DNA of 64,000 nucleotides from Triticum aestivum (Eukaryota > Streptophyta > Magnoliopsida > Poales > Poaceae): assembly GCF_018294505.1 (NCBI RefSeq), contig NC_057809.1, positions 503,686,506-503,750,505 on the forward strand, in the 5' to 3' direction. The position numbers and the translations under genes were made by a program. The notes under the pieces were generated by a model that worked only from the letters and a program-made list of their open reading frames with translations, had not been told where the DNA came from and did no database searches. Below are positions 9,671 through 22,246 of the stretch, piece after piece. Every line of letters begins with the position of its first letter. Within the stretch, counting starts at the first letter, position 1.

Positions 9671-12505
9671 TGTAGCGACCAGACCTCAAACAGTCTGATC
9701 TCTGTGCTCCGGTGTCATCCCTGGATCAGTAATGTTGACACCACATGGTACTCGGAGGATTTATAACAGAGTAGCAATCACACACTTATTACGTCGAGTG
9801 TCTCAATAGAGAACTTATTACAATAAATATGGCTTAAGGCCATCTAATAACGAAAACAGCGGAAGGCTTGGAAGATAAGTGAGTCCATCAACTCCAACGG
9901 CATCACTGAGTATAGAACCACGACCTAAAAACTCCTTAATCGTCGTCTGGAAAGTCTGCAACATTAACGTTGCAGCCCGGAATGGGTCAGCACATGGAAT
10001 ATGCTGGCAAGGTAACACATAGAGAGTAATGGAATGAAACAGCTATACTATATGCATATTTGGCTGGTGGAAAGCTCTATGGTTACAGTTTTGCGTAAAG
10101 CCAATTTTTCCCTACTACAAAGGAATAAAATTTATTTATCTATCATGGTGGTTGTTAAACATTGAGAATGGTTGACAGCATCCTCAATCCCAATTAAACA
10201 TCATCATTACAAAACCCAACAAAATTAATTTAGAGTAACATGTTGAGATTCATATGATAATCCAGGTACTAGATACTCAAGATGTCCATAACCGGGGACA
10301 CGGCTAACCATGATTAGTTCAATACACTCTGCAAAGGTTTGCGCACTTTTCCCCACAAGACTCGATCGCCTCCGTTTGGCTTCTCGTACTACATGGTGTT
10401 TGAGAAGACGGATGATCGAGACATAGTCTTTTAGAAGCGCTAGCACCTTACGATCGGGTAAACCGTACCACCTACATCCCCTACATCTGCTAGTCTACCA
10501 CTGTAAGAGTTTGCATGACTTAGTCAACTATGCTAGAGCCCATAATAGCTTGTGGCTGCACATGGAAGTTTCTAGCATGAAAAATCTCATGATCCCTTTG
10601 AGCCTGGGTGGCGGTCCAAAAGAAAACAGGCAAATCCTGGATTACCCAGGTGCCTCAATCCACCCAGATGTGTGTTTAAGTTGCCACCTTAAATAAACCA
10701 TTAATTAACAAACTCACATCTGTCATGGATATCACTCACCCAATCCACATCTACTAGCATAGCATGGCATAATGGCAAACGTAGAAGTAACTCCCAAAGG
10801 TTTGATAATATAACAGTTAATAGGTACTACCTCAACTACTTCCCATCCCACACTTTAATTAGATCCTAAGCATGCAATGTTTGAGGTTTGATCTAATGCA
10901 ATAAAACTGGGTAGTAGGAAAGATATGATCAAGTGTTACTTGCCTTGTTGATGATCCGCGAAACCTAGAGATTCGAAGTAACAGGCGACGCACTTCGGGT
11001 ATTCTATCGCAGACAAACAAACAAGCATATAATAAGTACTCATCTAATGCACAGGTGAAAGTCAAATAAGAGAATTAACCAGAAAGTTCAACTTAAGAAC
11101 TCCGGTTTGCAAAAAGAATCAAATTGAACGAAGCAACGAAAGTCAAACGATGAAAGAAAACAACTTCGTTCTACTAATCTGGATCTAAGTCAAATTTTAC
11201 AGTAGCAAAAACTTGTTTAAGTTGGTTAAACGGATAGAGGGTTTCGAGACGAAACTCCAGGCGCTTGAATCGTCTGATTCCGATAAACGAGCAAAAAGTT
11301 ATACTAAAACGACAATCGGATCAGAAATCGCGATCAGAAAAATCGAGGATTTAATCCGAGAAAAATAAAAATGATGAACGTTCGCTAGAATGAACGAACG
11401 GACGAACGCTCGCTAATTAAATAAATCGGAAAACCGATCTATTTAAAAAACCGAAACTAAAAAAACTGACGGAAAAACCGAACAGTTTTTCGAAAAAAAT
11501 GGCGGCGCGGATTTCGAGGCGAGGCGAACCTCGGGCGGCGGCGGCAGCGGGGCGGCGCGGGAGGCGAGGCGCGGCGGCGGCGGCGGCGAGGCACGGCGGC
11601 GGTGGCGGCNNNNNNNNNNNNNNNNNNNNNNNNNNNNNNNNNNNNNNNNNNNNNNNNNNNNNNNNNNNNNNNNNNNNNNNNNNNNNNNNNNNNNNNNNNN
11701 NNNNNNNNNNNNNNNNNNNNNNNNNNNNNNNNNNNNNNNNNNNNNNNNNNNNNNNNNNNNNNNNNNNNNNNNNNNNNNNNNNNNNNNNNNNNNNNNNNNN
11801 NNNNNNNNNNNNNNNNNNNNNNNNNNNNNNNNNNNNNNNNNNNNNNNNNNNNNNNNNNNNNNNNNNNNNNNNNNNNNNNNNNNNNNNNNNNNNNNNNNNN
11901 NNNNNNNNNNNNNNNNNNNNNNNNNNNNNNNNNNNNNNNNNNNNNNNNNNNNNNNNNNNNNNNNGCGGGCCGGAGTCCCGGTCGGACACGGCCCGTAGGT
12001 CGGTGCGCTTTTTAAAAAAAAAATATTAACACGCAGAAGAAAAAATAAAAAGAAATACTAAACGGACTCCAAAAATTCCGAAATAAATTTTCCCGGGCTT
12101 CTAAAATCAAGCCGCACAAGGTGAACATTTATTTGGGGCCTAAATGCAATTTTGAAAAACGCACATTTTTCCTAAATTCAAATAAAATAAAGAAAAACTC
12201 TAAAATAAAATCTTATTTGATTTTATTATTAAATCCTCAATATTTCTTTATTTTGGGAAAGTCATTTTATTCCCTCTCTCATATTTTTGTAATAGAAATA
12301 GTTGATGATAAAATAATAAAAATCAAATGATCCTGTTCTCAAAATTTGAGAAAACTCAAATATGAAAATAATGAATTTCTCAACTCTCTCCGTGGGTCCT
12401 TGAGTTGCGTAGAAATTTCTAGGATCAAACCAAAGCAAAATAAAATATGATATGCAATGATGATCTAATGTATAACATTCCAAATTGAAAATTTGGGATG
12501 TTACA
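9671..12505 (-). repeat. TE3 3' LTR (2835 bp including gap)
   Basis: Plus strand runs from TGTAGCGACC to GGATGTTACA; on the minus strand it starts TGTAACATCCC. It aligns end to end with 17963-20936 with scattered substitutions. The middle becomes extremely GC-rich (GGCGGCGG runs) before an unsequenced gap. Confidence 0.92.
11610..11964. other. Assembly gap (355 N) in TE3 3' LTR
   Basis: A run of N immediately after a GGCGGCGG-rich stretch. The partner LTR has a gap in the matching place, so the missing sequence is the same GC-rich LTR segment, not unique DNA. Translations across it are meaningless. Confidence 0.98.
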
Positions 12506-12519
12506 AACCTACCCCCCTT
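12506..12519 (-). promoter_or_regulatory. TE3 polypurine tract
   Basis: Minus strand AAGGGGGGTAGGTT directly before the 3' LTR start TGTAACATCC; it would prime plus-strand synthesis. The gag-pol stop (12518-12520) overlaps its outer edge. Confidence 0.85.
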
Positions 12520-15500
12520 AAGATGAATCTCGCCCTCGAGATTCGGGTTGGCTAGAAAATAGGTGAGGGTGGTCCTTGAGCAAATCTTCCTCTCGCTCCC
12601 AGGTGGCTTCATCCTCTGTGTGGTGGCTCCACTGAACCTTGCAAAACTTGATAACCTTGCTGCGAGTGACTCGGCTGGCAAACTCGAGAATCTTAACTGG
12701 TTTCTCCTCATAGGTCAAATCGTTATCCAACTGAATTGTTTCCAATGGCACTGTGTCTCTCAAGGGTATGTCAGCCATCTCCGCGTGACACTTCTTCAAC
12801 TGAGAAACGTGGAACACATTATGAACTCCTGACAATCCTTCGGGCAATTCCAACTTGTAGGCCACTTCTCCCATACGCTCCAAAACTCGATATGGTCCTA
12901 CAAATCGTGGCGCTAACTTTCCCTTAACACCAAAATGCTTTGTTCCCCGAAGTGGAGATACTCGAAGATAAGCTCTATCTCCAACTTCGTAAACTGCCTC
13001 CTTGCATTTAGAATCTGCATAACTCTTCTGTCTGGACTGAGCTACCTTGATCCTATCGCGAATCAATTTCACCTTCTGTTCAGACTCTCTAATCAAATCA
13101 GGCACAAACAACTGGCGGTCTCCAACTTTGTCCCATGACAACGGTGTCCTGCACCTCCTTCCGTACAAAGCTTCGAAAGGGGCCATCTTTAAACTGGTTT
13201 GGTAACTGTTGTTGTAAGAGAACTCCGCATATGGCAAATTGTCGCCCCAACTAGATCCGTAATCTAGCGCACAAGCTCTCAGCATATCCTCCAAATTCTG
13301 ATTGACTCTCTCGGTCTGTCCATCTGTCTGTGGATGAAAAGTTGTACTGAATGCTAGCCTGGTACCCAAAGTTTCATGCAACTGCTTCCAGAACTTTGAG
13401 GTAAACTGGGTTCCTCTATCTGATACGATACTCCTCGGAACTCCATGCAGACATACGATCCTGGTCATGTATATCTTTGCCAACTTAGCACTGGTGTAAG
13501 TGGTCTTTACTGGGATGAAATGAGCTACTTTCGTCAACCGATCGACTATAACCCAAATCGAGTCATAGCCTGAACGAGTCCTGGGTAATCCCATGATAAA
13601 ATCCATGCTTGACTTATCCCACTTCCATTCGGGTATCGGCAATGGTTGTAACAATCCTGCTGGCTTCTGATGCTCTGCCTTTACTCTCTGACACACATCA
13701 CAAACTGCTACATACTCTGCAATATCCTTCTTCATTCCGGTCCACCAGAAAATATCTTTCAAATCCAAATACATCTTGGTATTTCCTGGGTGAATCGAAT
13801 ATGGTGAATCGTGTGTCTCTTGCAGAATTAGCTTCCTAATCTCCGGGTCATTGGGCACATAAACACGGTCTTCAAACCATAGGGTGTCGTGCTCATCCTC
13901 ACGAAATCCTTTAACCTTTCCTTCGCTTATTTTCTCCTTTATAGAGGCAATCTCCTTGTCAGTCTTCTGAGCTTCTCTGATTCTATCCATCAAAGTTGAA
14001 TGAATCTCCAATGCTGCTACATAGCCTCTCGGAACTATTTCCAAACATAGTTCACGAATATTTTCTGCTAACTCCCTTGGTATTTCTCTCGTCATTAATG
14101 TATTGACATGACTCTTACAGCTTAATGCGTCAGCTACTACATTAGCCTTTTTGGGATGGTAATGCAGTCTCATATCGTAATCCTTGATGAGCTCCAACCA
14201 TCTCCTTTGTCTGAGGTTTAACTCCTTCTGTGTGAAAATGTATTTCAAACTCTTATGATCCGTGTACATCTCACAATGGTTTCCAATTAGAAAATGTCTC
14301 CAAGTCTTCAATGCATGCACTACGGCTGCTAATTCCAAATCATGCGTAGCATAATTCAACTCATGAGGTTTCAGTTGTCTTGAGGCATATGAAACAACTC
14401 TCCCTTCCTGCATAAGCACTGCTCCAAGTCCTCAACGTGAAGCGTCGCAATACACCTCATAGTCCTTGGTCTGATCTGGCAAAATCAACACTGGTGAAGT
14501 AACCAAGCATTTCTTCAACTCCTGGAAACTAGCCTCGCATTCCTCAGTCCATTTGAACTTGGTATCCTTCTTTAATAACTCCGTCATAGGCTTTGCAATC
14601 TTTGAGAAATTCTCAATGAATCTCCGGTAGTATCCTGCGAGTCCAAGAAAACTCCGGATCTCTCCAACCGTGGTTGGTGCTTCCCACTTGGTCACGGTAT
14701 CAACTTTTGTGGGATCAACTGCTATTCCTTCTCCGGATATAACGTGTCCGAGGAATCCTACTTCCTTCAACCAAAACTCACATTTGCTGAACTTGGCATA
14801 CAACTGATGTTCTCTGAGCTTACCAAGTACCAAACGCAAATGCTCCTTATGCTCCTCTTCATTTTTCGAGTAAACCAGGATATCATCAATGAACACCACG
14901 ACGAACTTATCCAAGAACTCCATAAACACTTTGTTCATCATGTTCATAAAATAGGCAGGTGCATTAGTCAGACCAAATGACATAACGGTATACTCGTATA
15001 GCCCATACCTGGTGGTAAAAGCTGTCTTAGGAATATCCTGTTCTCGAATCTTCAACTGGTGGTATCCTGATCGCAGATCGATCTTGGAAAATACCTTAGC
15101 TCCTTGTAATCGATCAAACAGATCATTGATCATTGGTAGTGGGTACTTGTTCTTGATTGTTACTTCATTCAATCCCCGATAATCGACAACCATCCTTAAC
15201 GATCCATCCTTCTTCTCCACTAGAAGTACTGGCGATCCCCAAGGCGAAGAACTTGGGAGAATATATCCCTTATCCAGTAACTCTTTAATATGCTTCTTAA
15301 TTTCCACCAAATCCTTTGCAGGCATCCTGTATGGTCTCTTTGATATTGTCCCTGTGCCTGGCAATAGCTCAATCAAAAACTCAATATCTCTATCCGGTGG
15401 CATGCCTGGCAACTCTTCTGGAAATACTTCAGGGAATTCCCTTACCACTGGTACTTCCTCCTGCACAACTCCTGTTAAACAATTTACTTGAGTCCTCTTT

Positions 15501-16912
15501 GGCACATGTCGGGATACATACTTGATCCTTCTCCCTTCTGGGGTGGTAAGTAAGATTGACTTACTAGCACATTCAATATTCCCTTCATACTTTGATAACC
15601 AATCCATGCCTAATATCACATCCAATCCTTGGGATTCCAATACTATTAGGTCTGAGGGAAAAACATAGTTACCAATCCTTAATGGTAACCGATCACACCA
15701 TCTACTAGCCATATATTCTGCTCCAGGCGAGGTTACTAACATGGGTGACCTAAGGGCTTGGGTTGACAGGTTATACTTATCCACAAATCCCCTTGAGATG
15801 TATGAATGCGATGCACCAGTATCAAAAAGAACGAGTGCAGTAAATGACTTAACCAAAAACTTACCTATTACTGCATCAGGCTGAGCTTCAACCTCCTCCA
15901 CACTAACGTGGTTCACCTGTCCCCTGTTGAAAGGGTTCGGCTTCTTCCCAGAGCTTCCATTGCTATTTCCATTTTGTAATTCAGGACATTCATTCGCATA
16001 ATGCCCGGTCTTTGAACACTTAAAGCAAGTGACTTGGCTCAGGTCTTTCTTGGATGGGGTTGATGGGTTGGTGCGATTCTGGCCGTTGCTTCCTCCATTC
16101 CCATTACCATTCCTGGGGCCATTGTGATTGTGCGAGCTACCTCCTCCATGGGTATGCTGAAAATGTCCTCCCGGTCTAGGGGTAAAACGTGGCTTCTGCT
16201 GAGCTCCTGAATTGTACTTTCCTTGTCCATACTTCCTCTTGCGGTTCTCAATTTGCTGCTGCTTGCCTTCAATCATAAGAGTACGATCTACCAACTCCTG
16301 GTAGTTGTTGAAGGTTGCCACCATCAACTGCATGCTCAACTCATCATTCAGTCCTTCCAGAAACTTCTCCTGCTTAGCTGCATCCGTAGCAACGTCATCT
16401 GGGGCATAACATGCTAGCTTACTAAAGTCCTCCACATACTGGCCAACTGCCCGTCCTCCTTGGTGCAAGTTGTGAAACTCACGCTTCTTCATGGCCATAG
16501 CTCCTGCTGAAACATGGGCAGTGCGAAAAGCCTGCTGAAACTGGTCCCATGTGATAGTGTCGACAGGGAAAGTGGCTGTGAAATTCTCCCACCATGATGT
16601 TGCGGGTCCTTCAAGCTGATGTGCGGCAAACTTCACCTTCTCCGCATCTGTGCATCCTGCTATGGTCAACTCTCTAGCTGTTTTGCGGAGCCAATCATCT
16701 GCTACTATCGGCTTGGTGCTACTGGAAAACACCGGCGGATTTAGCCTAAGAAAACGGGCTAAGTGATCAACAGGTGGTGGTGGTGGTGGGTTGTTGTTGT
16801 TGTTCTCCTGATTTTGATTCTAGACTAGCAACTGCATCAATGTGTTCTGCTGCTGGATCAACTGGGTGAGCTCCGGTGGAAAGGTAAATCCGGGGTCACG
16901 TCTCGGAGGCAT
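12518..16912 (-). pseudogene. gag-pol: TE3 Gag-Pol polyprotein, chromovirus, two in-frame stops
   Basis: One reading frame of about 1465 codons from the ATG at 16912 (MPPRRDPGFTFPPEL) to TAA at 12518, broken by TAG at 16820-16822 and TGA at 14432-14434. Order: gag with WWENF and FHNLHQGG motifs; CCHC knuckle [14 protein letters not shown] (about 15990-16030); protease [12 protein letters not shown] with DLRSGYHQ and [10 protein letters not shown]; RNase H with [13 protein letters not shown]; integrase with a His/Cys finger (CDVCQRV), [17 protein letters not shown] and the final acidic region; then a C-terminal chromodomain-like stretch ([15 protein letters not shown]). The second stop falls just after the RNase H motif YCDASR. 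All catalytic motifs otherwise look intact, so inactivation is recent. Confidence 0.94.
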
Positions 16913-17107
16913 CTGAGGTTTTAGAAAAGATGAGATGTAAGAATAGAGGGGGTCTAAAGAGAAAACACTACCCATATGCACATGAGGAAAAAGCAAACAA
17001 TTCACTTCATTCAATCAAACAAGGGCATACAATCGATCTAACTATCGCAAAAGTGCTCGGACTACTATATTTACATGGTGGACTACTACTACTGATGGGG
17101 TGGTCTA

Positions 17108-17851
17108 CTAGAAATATTCTTCGGTTGCAGACTCCATGATATCTGCTCCGGCTTCATCAACATAGTCATCATCGCTATCATCTAGGTCCGATTCGGTGTC
17201 GTCGATGATGATGTAGTCTTCCGGACGAATCTCCTTGGGTTCTTCATCTTCATCTACTAGTGTAGGGCCTCCCATAAATATCCCAATCTTCATTGTTAGG
17301 TCGGCATTCTTGTCCACTAATACTTCAATTTCTTCTTCATAATCTTCACGTGTAGCCTTTAGTTCTTCCTCCAGTTCCTTGATTCTTGTCCTTGCCTTCT
17401 TCAGGTCTATCATGTCGGCGCACATCTGGTTCTCCTGTTGTCGAATGTGCTGGTTTAACCCCTGGATAAAAGCTGCAATTGATCTATCCTTCCTGGTGCT
17501 GATCATCTCCCAGTGCTCATCTCGGTGCCCACAAATCTGGTAGATAGTATCCTTGAGATCATTGCGGTAGACTTCTCCAATGCGTCCCATGGCGATGTGA
17601 GCTGCCATGCTCTTTCCTAGACTCCAAGTTGGTGCATCAAAAGAAAACTCTATGGGCTCAGTGACTGGCATGAACGTCCTTCTTGGAACTTGAACTTGAA
17701 TCATCCAGCGCTCTTCTTCAGGTAGAGTGGCGTTGTAGGTTCCGGTGAAGCTTGGTACTCCTATGTTCAGGTATCTAGTGACTTCCTTCAAGTGATGTCC
17801 AAAGGGTGTATCTTCATCCGGTTGCGTGAACTTGTTCCTTGCATCTACTAT
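17108..17851 (-). CDS. TE3 5' ORF of unknown function between LTR and gag
   Basis: The frame is open from at least 17851 to the stop at 17108 (about 247 codons) on the same strand as gag-pol, ending about 195 bp before the gag ATG. No ATG opens it; a pyrimidine-rich acceptor-like string CTACTCTTTTAG lies at 17864-17853, so it may be translated from a spliced mRNA. N-terminal part (through about residue 100) looks globular; then comes a strong predicted coiled coil (DLKKARTRIKELEEEL and following, about residues 125-175) and an Asp/Glu-rich tail (DDTESDLDDSDDDY). I recognise no known family. It may be a structural or regulatory accessory protein. Confidence 0.6.
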   Translation of the reverse strand: MVDARNKFTQPDEDTPFGHHLKEVTRYLNIGVPSFTGTYNATLPEEERWMIQVQVPRRTFMPVTEPIEFSFDAPTWSLGKSMAAHIAMGRIGEVYRNDLKDTIYQICGHRDEHWEMISTRKDRSIAAFIQGLNQHIRQQENQMCADMIDLKKARTRIKELEEELKATREDYEEEIEVLVDKNADLTMKIGIFMGGPTLVDEDEEPKEIRPEDYIIIDDTESDLDDSDDDYVDEAGADIMESATEEYF

Positions 17852-17947
17852 CCTAAAAGAGTAGAAAAGATGAGGAGTCAGAAGAGAAGAGGGTGAATAG
17901 TGATCTAGGTCTTTAGCTTAGTGGTCGTGTCCTACAGTCAGCGTGTG

Positions 17948-17959
17948 CTCTGATACCAT
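17948..17959 (-). promoter_or_regulatory. TE3 primer binding site, initiator tRNA-Met
   Basis: Minus-strand TGGTATCAGAGC three bases inside the 5' LTR boundary at 17963. It confirms orientation. Confidence 0.92.
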
Positions 17960-17962
17960 CTC

Positions 17963-20936
17963 TGTAGCAACCAGACCTCAAACAGTCTGATCTCTGTGCT
18001 CCGGTGTCATCCCTGGATCAGTAATGTTGACACCACACAGTACTCGGACGATTTATAACAGAGTAGCAATCACACACTTATTACGTCGAGTGTCCCAGTA
18101 GAGAACTTATTACAATAAATATGGCTTAAGGCCATATAATAATAATAATAGCGGAAGGCTTGGAAGATAAGTGAGTCCATCAACTCCAACGGCATCACTG
18201 AGTATAGAACCACGACCTAAAAACTCCTTAATCGTCGTCTGGAAAGTCTGCAACATTAATGTTGCAGCCCGAAACGGGTCAGCACATGGAATATGCTGGC
18301 AAGGTAACACATAGAGAGTAATGGAATGAAACAGCTATACTATATGCATATTTGGCTGGTGGAAAGCTCTATGGTTACAGTTTTGCGTAAAGCCAATTTT
18401 TCCCTACTACAAAGGAATAAATTTTATTTATCTATCATGGTGGTTGTTAAACATTGAGAATGGTTGACAGCATCCTCAATCCCAATTAAACATCATCATT
18501 ACAAAACCCAACAAAATTAATTTAGAGTAACATGTTGAGATTCACATGATAATCCAGGTACTAGATACTCAAGATGTCCATAACCGGGGACACGGCTAAC
18601 CATGATTAGTTCAATACACTCTGCAAAGGTTTGCGCACTTTTCCCCACAAGACTCGATCGCCTCCGTTTGGTTCCTCGCACTACATGGTGTTTGAGAAGA
18701 CGGATGACCGAGACATAGTCTTTCAGAAGCGCTAGCACCTTATGATCGGGTAGACCGTACCACCTACATCCCCTACATCTGCTAGTCTACCACTGTAACA
18801 GTTCGCACGACTTAGTCAACTATGCTAGAGCCCATAATAGCTTGTGGCTGCACACGGAAGTTTCTAGCATGAAAAATCTCATGATCCCTTTGAGCCTGGG
18901 TGGCGGTCCAAAAGAAAACAGGCAAATCCTGGATTACCCAGGTGCCTCAATCCACCCAGATGTGTGTTTAAGTTGCCACCTTAAATAAACCATTAATTAA
19001 CAAACTCACATCTGTCATGGATATCACTCACCCAATCCACGTCTACTAGCATAGCATGGCATAATGGCAAACGTAAAAGTAACTCCCAAAGGTTTGATAA
19101 TATAACAGGTAATAGGTACTACCTCAACTACTTCCCATCCCACAATTTAATTAGATCCTAAGCATGCAATGTTTGAGGTTTGATCTAATGCAATAAAACT
19201 GGGTAGTAGGAACGGTATGATCAAGTGTTACTTGCCTTACTGATGATCCATGAAACCTAGAGATTCGAAGTAACAGGCGGCGCACTCCGGGTATTCTATC
19301 GCAGACAAACAAACAAGCATACAATAAGTACTCATCTAATGCACAGGTGAAAGTCAAATAAGAGAATTAACCAGAAAGTTCAACTTAAGAACTCCGGTTT
19401 GCAAAAAGAATCAAATCGAACGAAGCAACGAAAGTCAAACGGCGAAAGAAAACAACTTCATTCTACTAATCTGGATCTAAGTCAAATTTTACAGTCAAAA
19501 ACTTGTTTAAGTTGGTTAAACGGATAGAGGGTTTCGAGACAAAACTCCAGGCGCTTGAATTGCCTGATTCCGATAAACGAGCGAAAAGTTATACTAAAAC
19601 GAAAATCGGATCAAAAATCGCGATCAGAAAAATCGCGGATTTAATCCGAGAAAAAGAAAAACGATGAACGTTCGCTAGAACGAACGAACGGACGAACGCT
19701 CGCTAATTAAATAAATCGGAAAACCGATCTATTTAAAAAAATCGAAACTAAAAAAACCGACGGAAAAACCGAACGGTTTTTCGGGAGAAAAAAAACGGTG
19801 GCACAAATTTCGAGGCGAGGCGAACCTCGGTCGGCGGNNNNNNNNNNNNNNNNNNNNNNNNNNNNNNNNNNNNNNNNNNNNNNNNNNNNNNNNNNNNNNN
19901 NNNNNNNNNNNNNNNNNNNNNNNNNNNNNNNNNNNNNNNNNNNNNNNNNNNNNNNNNNNNNNNNNNNNNNNNNNNNNNNNNNNNNNNNNNNNNNNNNNNN
20001 NNNNNNNNNNNNNNNNNNNNNNNNNNNNNNNNNNNNNNNNNNNNNNNNNNNNNNNNNNNNNNNNNNNNNNNNNNNNNNNNNNNNNNNNNNNNNNNNNNNN
20101 NNNNNNNNNNNNNNNNNNNNNNNNNNNNNNNNNNNNNNNNNNNNNNNNNNNNNNNNNNNNNNNNNNNNNNNNNNNNNNNNNNNNNNNNNNNNNNNNNNNN
20201 NNNNNNNNNNNNNNNNNNNNNNNNNNNNNNNNNNNNNNNNNNNNNNNNNNNNNNNNNNNNNNNNNNNNNNNNNNNNNNNNNNNNNNNNNNNNNNNNNNNN
20301 NNNNNNNNNNNNNNNNNNNNNNNNNNNNNNNGGCGGCTAGGGTTTCGGGGGCGGCGGCTGGGCCTCGGGCTGGCTCCCCCCGGCTTATAAATCCTTGGCG
20401 GGCCGGAGTCCCGGTCGAACACGGCCCGTAGGTCGGTGCGCGTTTTTTTTAAATATTAACACGCAGAAGAAGAAAATAAAAAGAAATACTAAACGGACTC
20501 CAAAAATTCTGAAATAAATTTTCCCGGGCTTCTAAAATCAAGCCGCAAAAGGTGAACATTTATTTGGGGCCTAAATGAAATTTTGAAAAACGCACATTTT
20601 TCCTAAATTCAAATAAAATAACGAAAAACTCCGAAATAAAATCTTATTTGATTTTATTATTAAATCCTCAATATTTCTTTATTTTGGGAAAGTCATTTTA
20701 TTCCCTCTCTCATATTTTTGTAATAGAAATAATTGATGATAAAATAATAAAAATCAAATGATCCTATTCTCAAAATTTGAGAAAACTCAAATATGAAAAT
20801 AATGAATTTCCCAACTCTCTCCGTGGGTCCTTGAGTTGCGTAGAAATTTCTAGGATCAAACCAAAGCAAAATAAAATATGATTTGCAATGATGATCTAAT
20901 TTATAACATTCCAAATTGAAAATTTGGGATGTTACG
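17963..20936 (-). repeat. TE3 5' LTR (2974 bp including gap)
   Basis: Plus strand TGTAGCAACC to GGATGTTACG; the terminal base is G where the other LTR has A, a point change at the very end of the LTR. A TTTATAA box lies near 20386-20392 within a GC-rich context. Otherwise matches 9671-12505. Confidence 0.92.
19838..20331. other. Assembly gap (494 N) in TE3 5' LTR
   Basis: N-run flanked by GGCGGCGG-type sequence on both sides, in the same LTR position as the gap at 11610-11964. Confidence 0.98.
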
Positions 20937-21873
20937 CTTTGGTTCCCCTAACAAAGCTTTCAATGAGGAATTTGCCGCTCTCATGACCTCAAAGTTCGAG
21001 ATGTCTTCCATGGGAGAGTTGAAGTTCTTTCTCGGGTTCAAAGTGAAGTAAAGGAGAGAAGGAACTTTCATCAACCAAGACAAATACACTCAAGACATGC
21101 TTAAGAGATTCAAGCTAAGTGATGTCAAGCCAGCGTCCACTCCCATGCCCACCAAGTGCCAACTTGACATTGATCCCAATGGTAAAGCAGTGGATCAAAA
21201 GGTATATCGCTCCATGATTGGCTCCTTGCTTTACCTGTGTGCATCTAGACCGGATATCATGTTGAGTGTGGGAATTTGTGCACGGTTTCAAGCCACGCCT
21301 AAGGAAAGTCACTATGTGGCGGTCAAACGAATCTTTTGATATTTGGCTCATACCCCAAACTTTGGCTTGTGGTACCCAAGAGGAGCAAAATTCAAGCTTG
21401 TAGGTTATTCAGACTCGGATTGGGCGGGAGACAAAGTGGATAGGAAGTCCACTTCCGGAGGGTGCCAGTTTCTTGGTTGCTCTTTGGTAAGTTGGTCTTC
21501 CAAGAAGCAAAGTTGTGTGTGTCTCTCGTCCACGGAAGCGGAGTATGTGGCTGTCGGTAGTTGTTGTGCACAACTTTTATGGATGAGGCAAATTTTAAAG
21601 GATTACGGTGTCACTTGTGACAAAGTTCCTCTTTGGTGTGACAATGAAAGTGCCATCAAGATTTCCCTCAACCCAGTGCGACACTTCAAGACAAAGCATA
21701 TTGAGATTAGGTATCACTTCATCCGGGATCACATTAGGCGAGGGGACATCGAGCTCAACTATGTCAACACTCATGATAACCTTGCAGATATCTTCACGAA
21801 GCCTTTGGATGAAGCAAGATTTCGTGAGTTAAGGCATGAGCTAAATATCATTGATTCAAGCAATGTGACTTGA
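20937..21873 (+). pseudogene. pol: TE2 Pol, RT C-terminus and RNase H
   Basis: Resumes TE2 RT directly after the TE3 TSD. RT tail (MGELKFFLGF), then [17 protein letters not shown] and the Copia RNase H ([38 protein letters not shown]) ending [14 protein letters not shown] and a TGA at 21871-21873. In-frame stops at 21049-21051 (TAA) and 21337-21339 (TGA). The C-terminus ends NIIDSSNVT, like TE5 pol (NILESSNVL). Confidence 0.92.
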
Positions 21874-22246
21874 ACCCCTGCACACCCTACCTCACTCAAC
21901 GTGTTGTCTAGTTTAGGTGTAGGCATGGACATAGGGGGAGTGTTGTTCTCTCAATGAACTTTCCCTCCCCTCATAATGCATAAACTAACCAAACTCTTTC
22001 ACATTAGCCATTTCTTTACGGCACTTGTGCTTCAAAGATGAGTATTGGTCATGGGCCCAAGGTTAAAATCTTCGCGGTGCCATACCTCTAAACTCAAACA
22101 TAGGTGGCCTCGGCCACCGCCCTCTCTTAGAGAGGTGTGTGTTTCTCGTTCTCTTTGTCGTTTTTGTGTGTGTGTTTTGTTCCCGTTTTCTTTTCGTTCT
22201 TTTTCGAGATTTAAGCCCTTTTTGCCTAGTCCTCTCTGCGGCTGAG
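21874..22246 (+). other. TE2 spacer after pol
   Basis: No ORF of note. It contains a polypurine-like GGACATAGGGGGAGTG near 21927-21942, one of several such strings in TE2, and T-rich sequence before the palindrome array. Matches the place of TE5 34102-34800. Confidence 0.7.

Larger units (their letters stand above)
9671..20936 (-). mobile_element. TE3: Gypsy chromovirus, Tekay-type, complete with two LTRs
   Basis: Minus-strand element of 11.3 kb: 5' LTR 17963-20936, primer site 17948-17959, extra 5' ORF, gag-pol 12518-16912, polypurine tract at 12506-12519, 3' LTR 9671-12505. The flanks are CTTTC (9666-9670) and CTTTG (20937-20941), a TSD with one mismatch; removing the element restores the TE2 RT frame after YVDDIIF. 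RT-RNase H-integrase order and a C-terminal chromodomain-like segment make it a chromovirus. Two stops in gag-pol make it non-functional. Both LTRs contain an assembly gap. Confidence 0.92.

Noticed and set aside
11417..12029. Long open frames across N runs at 11417-12029 and 19748-20422
   Set aside because: Most of their length is unsequenced bases; the flanking LTR of TE3 is non-coding.
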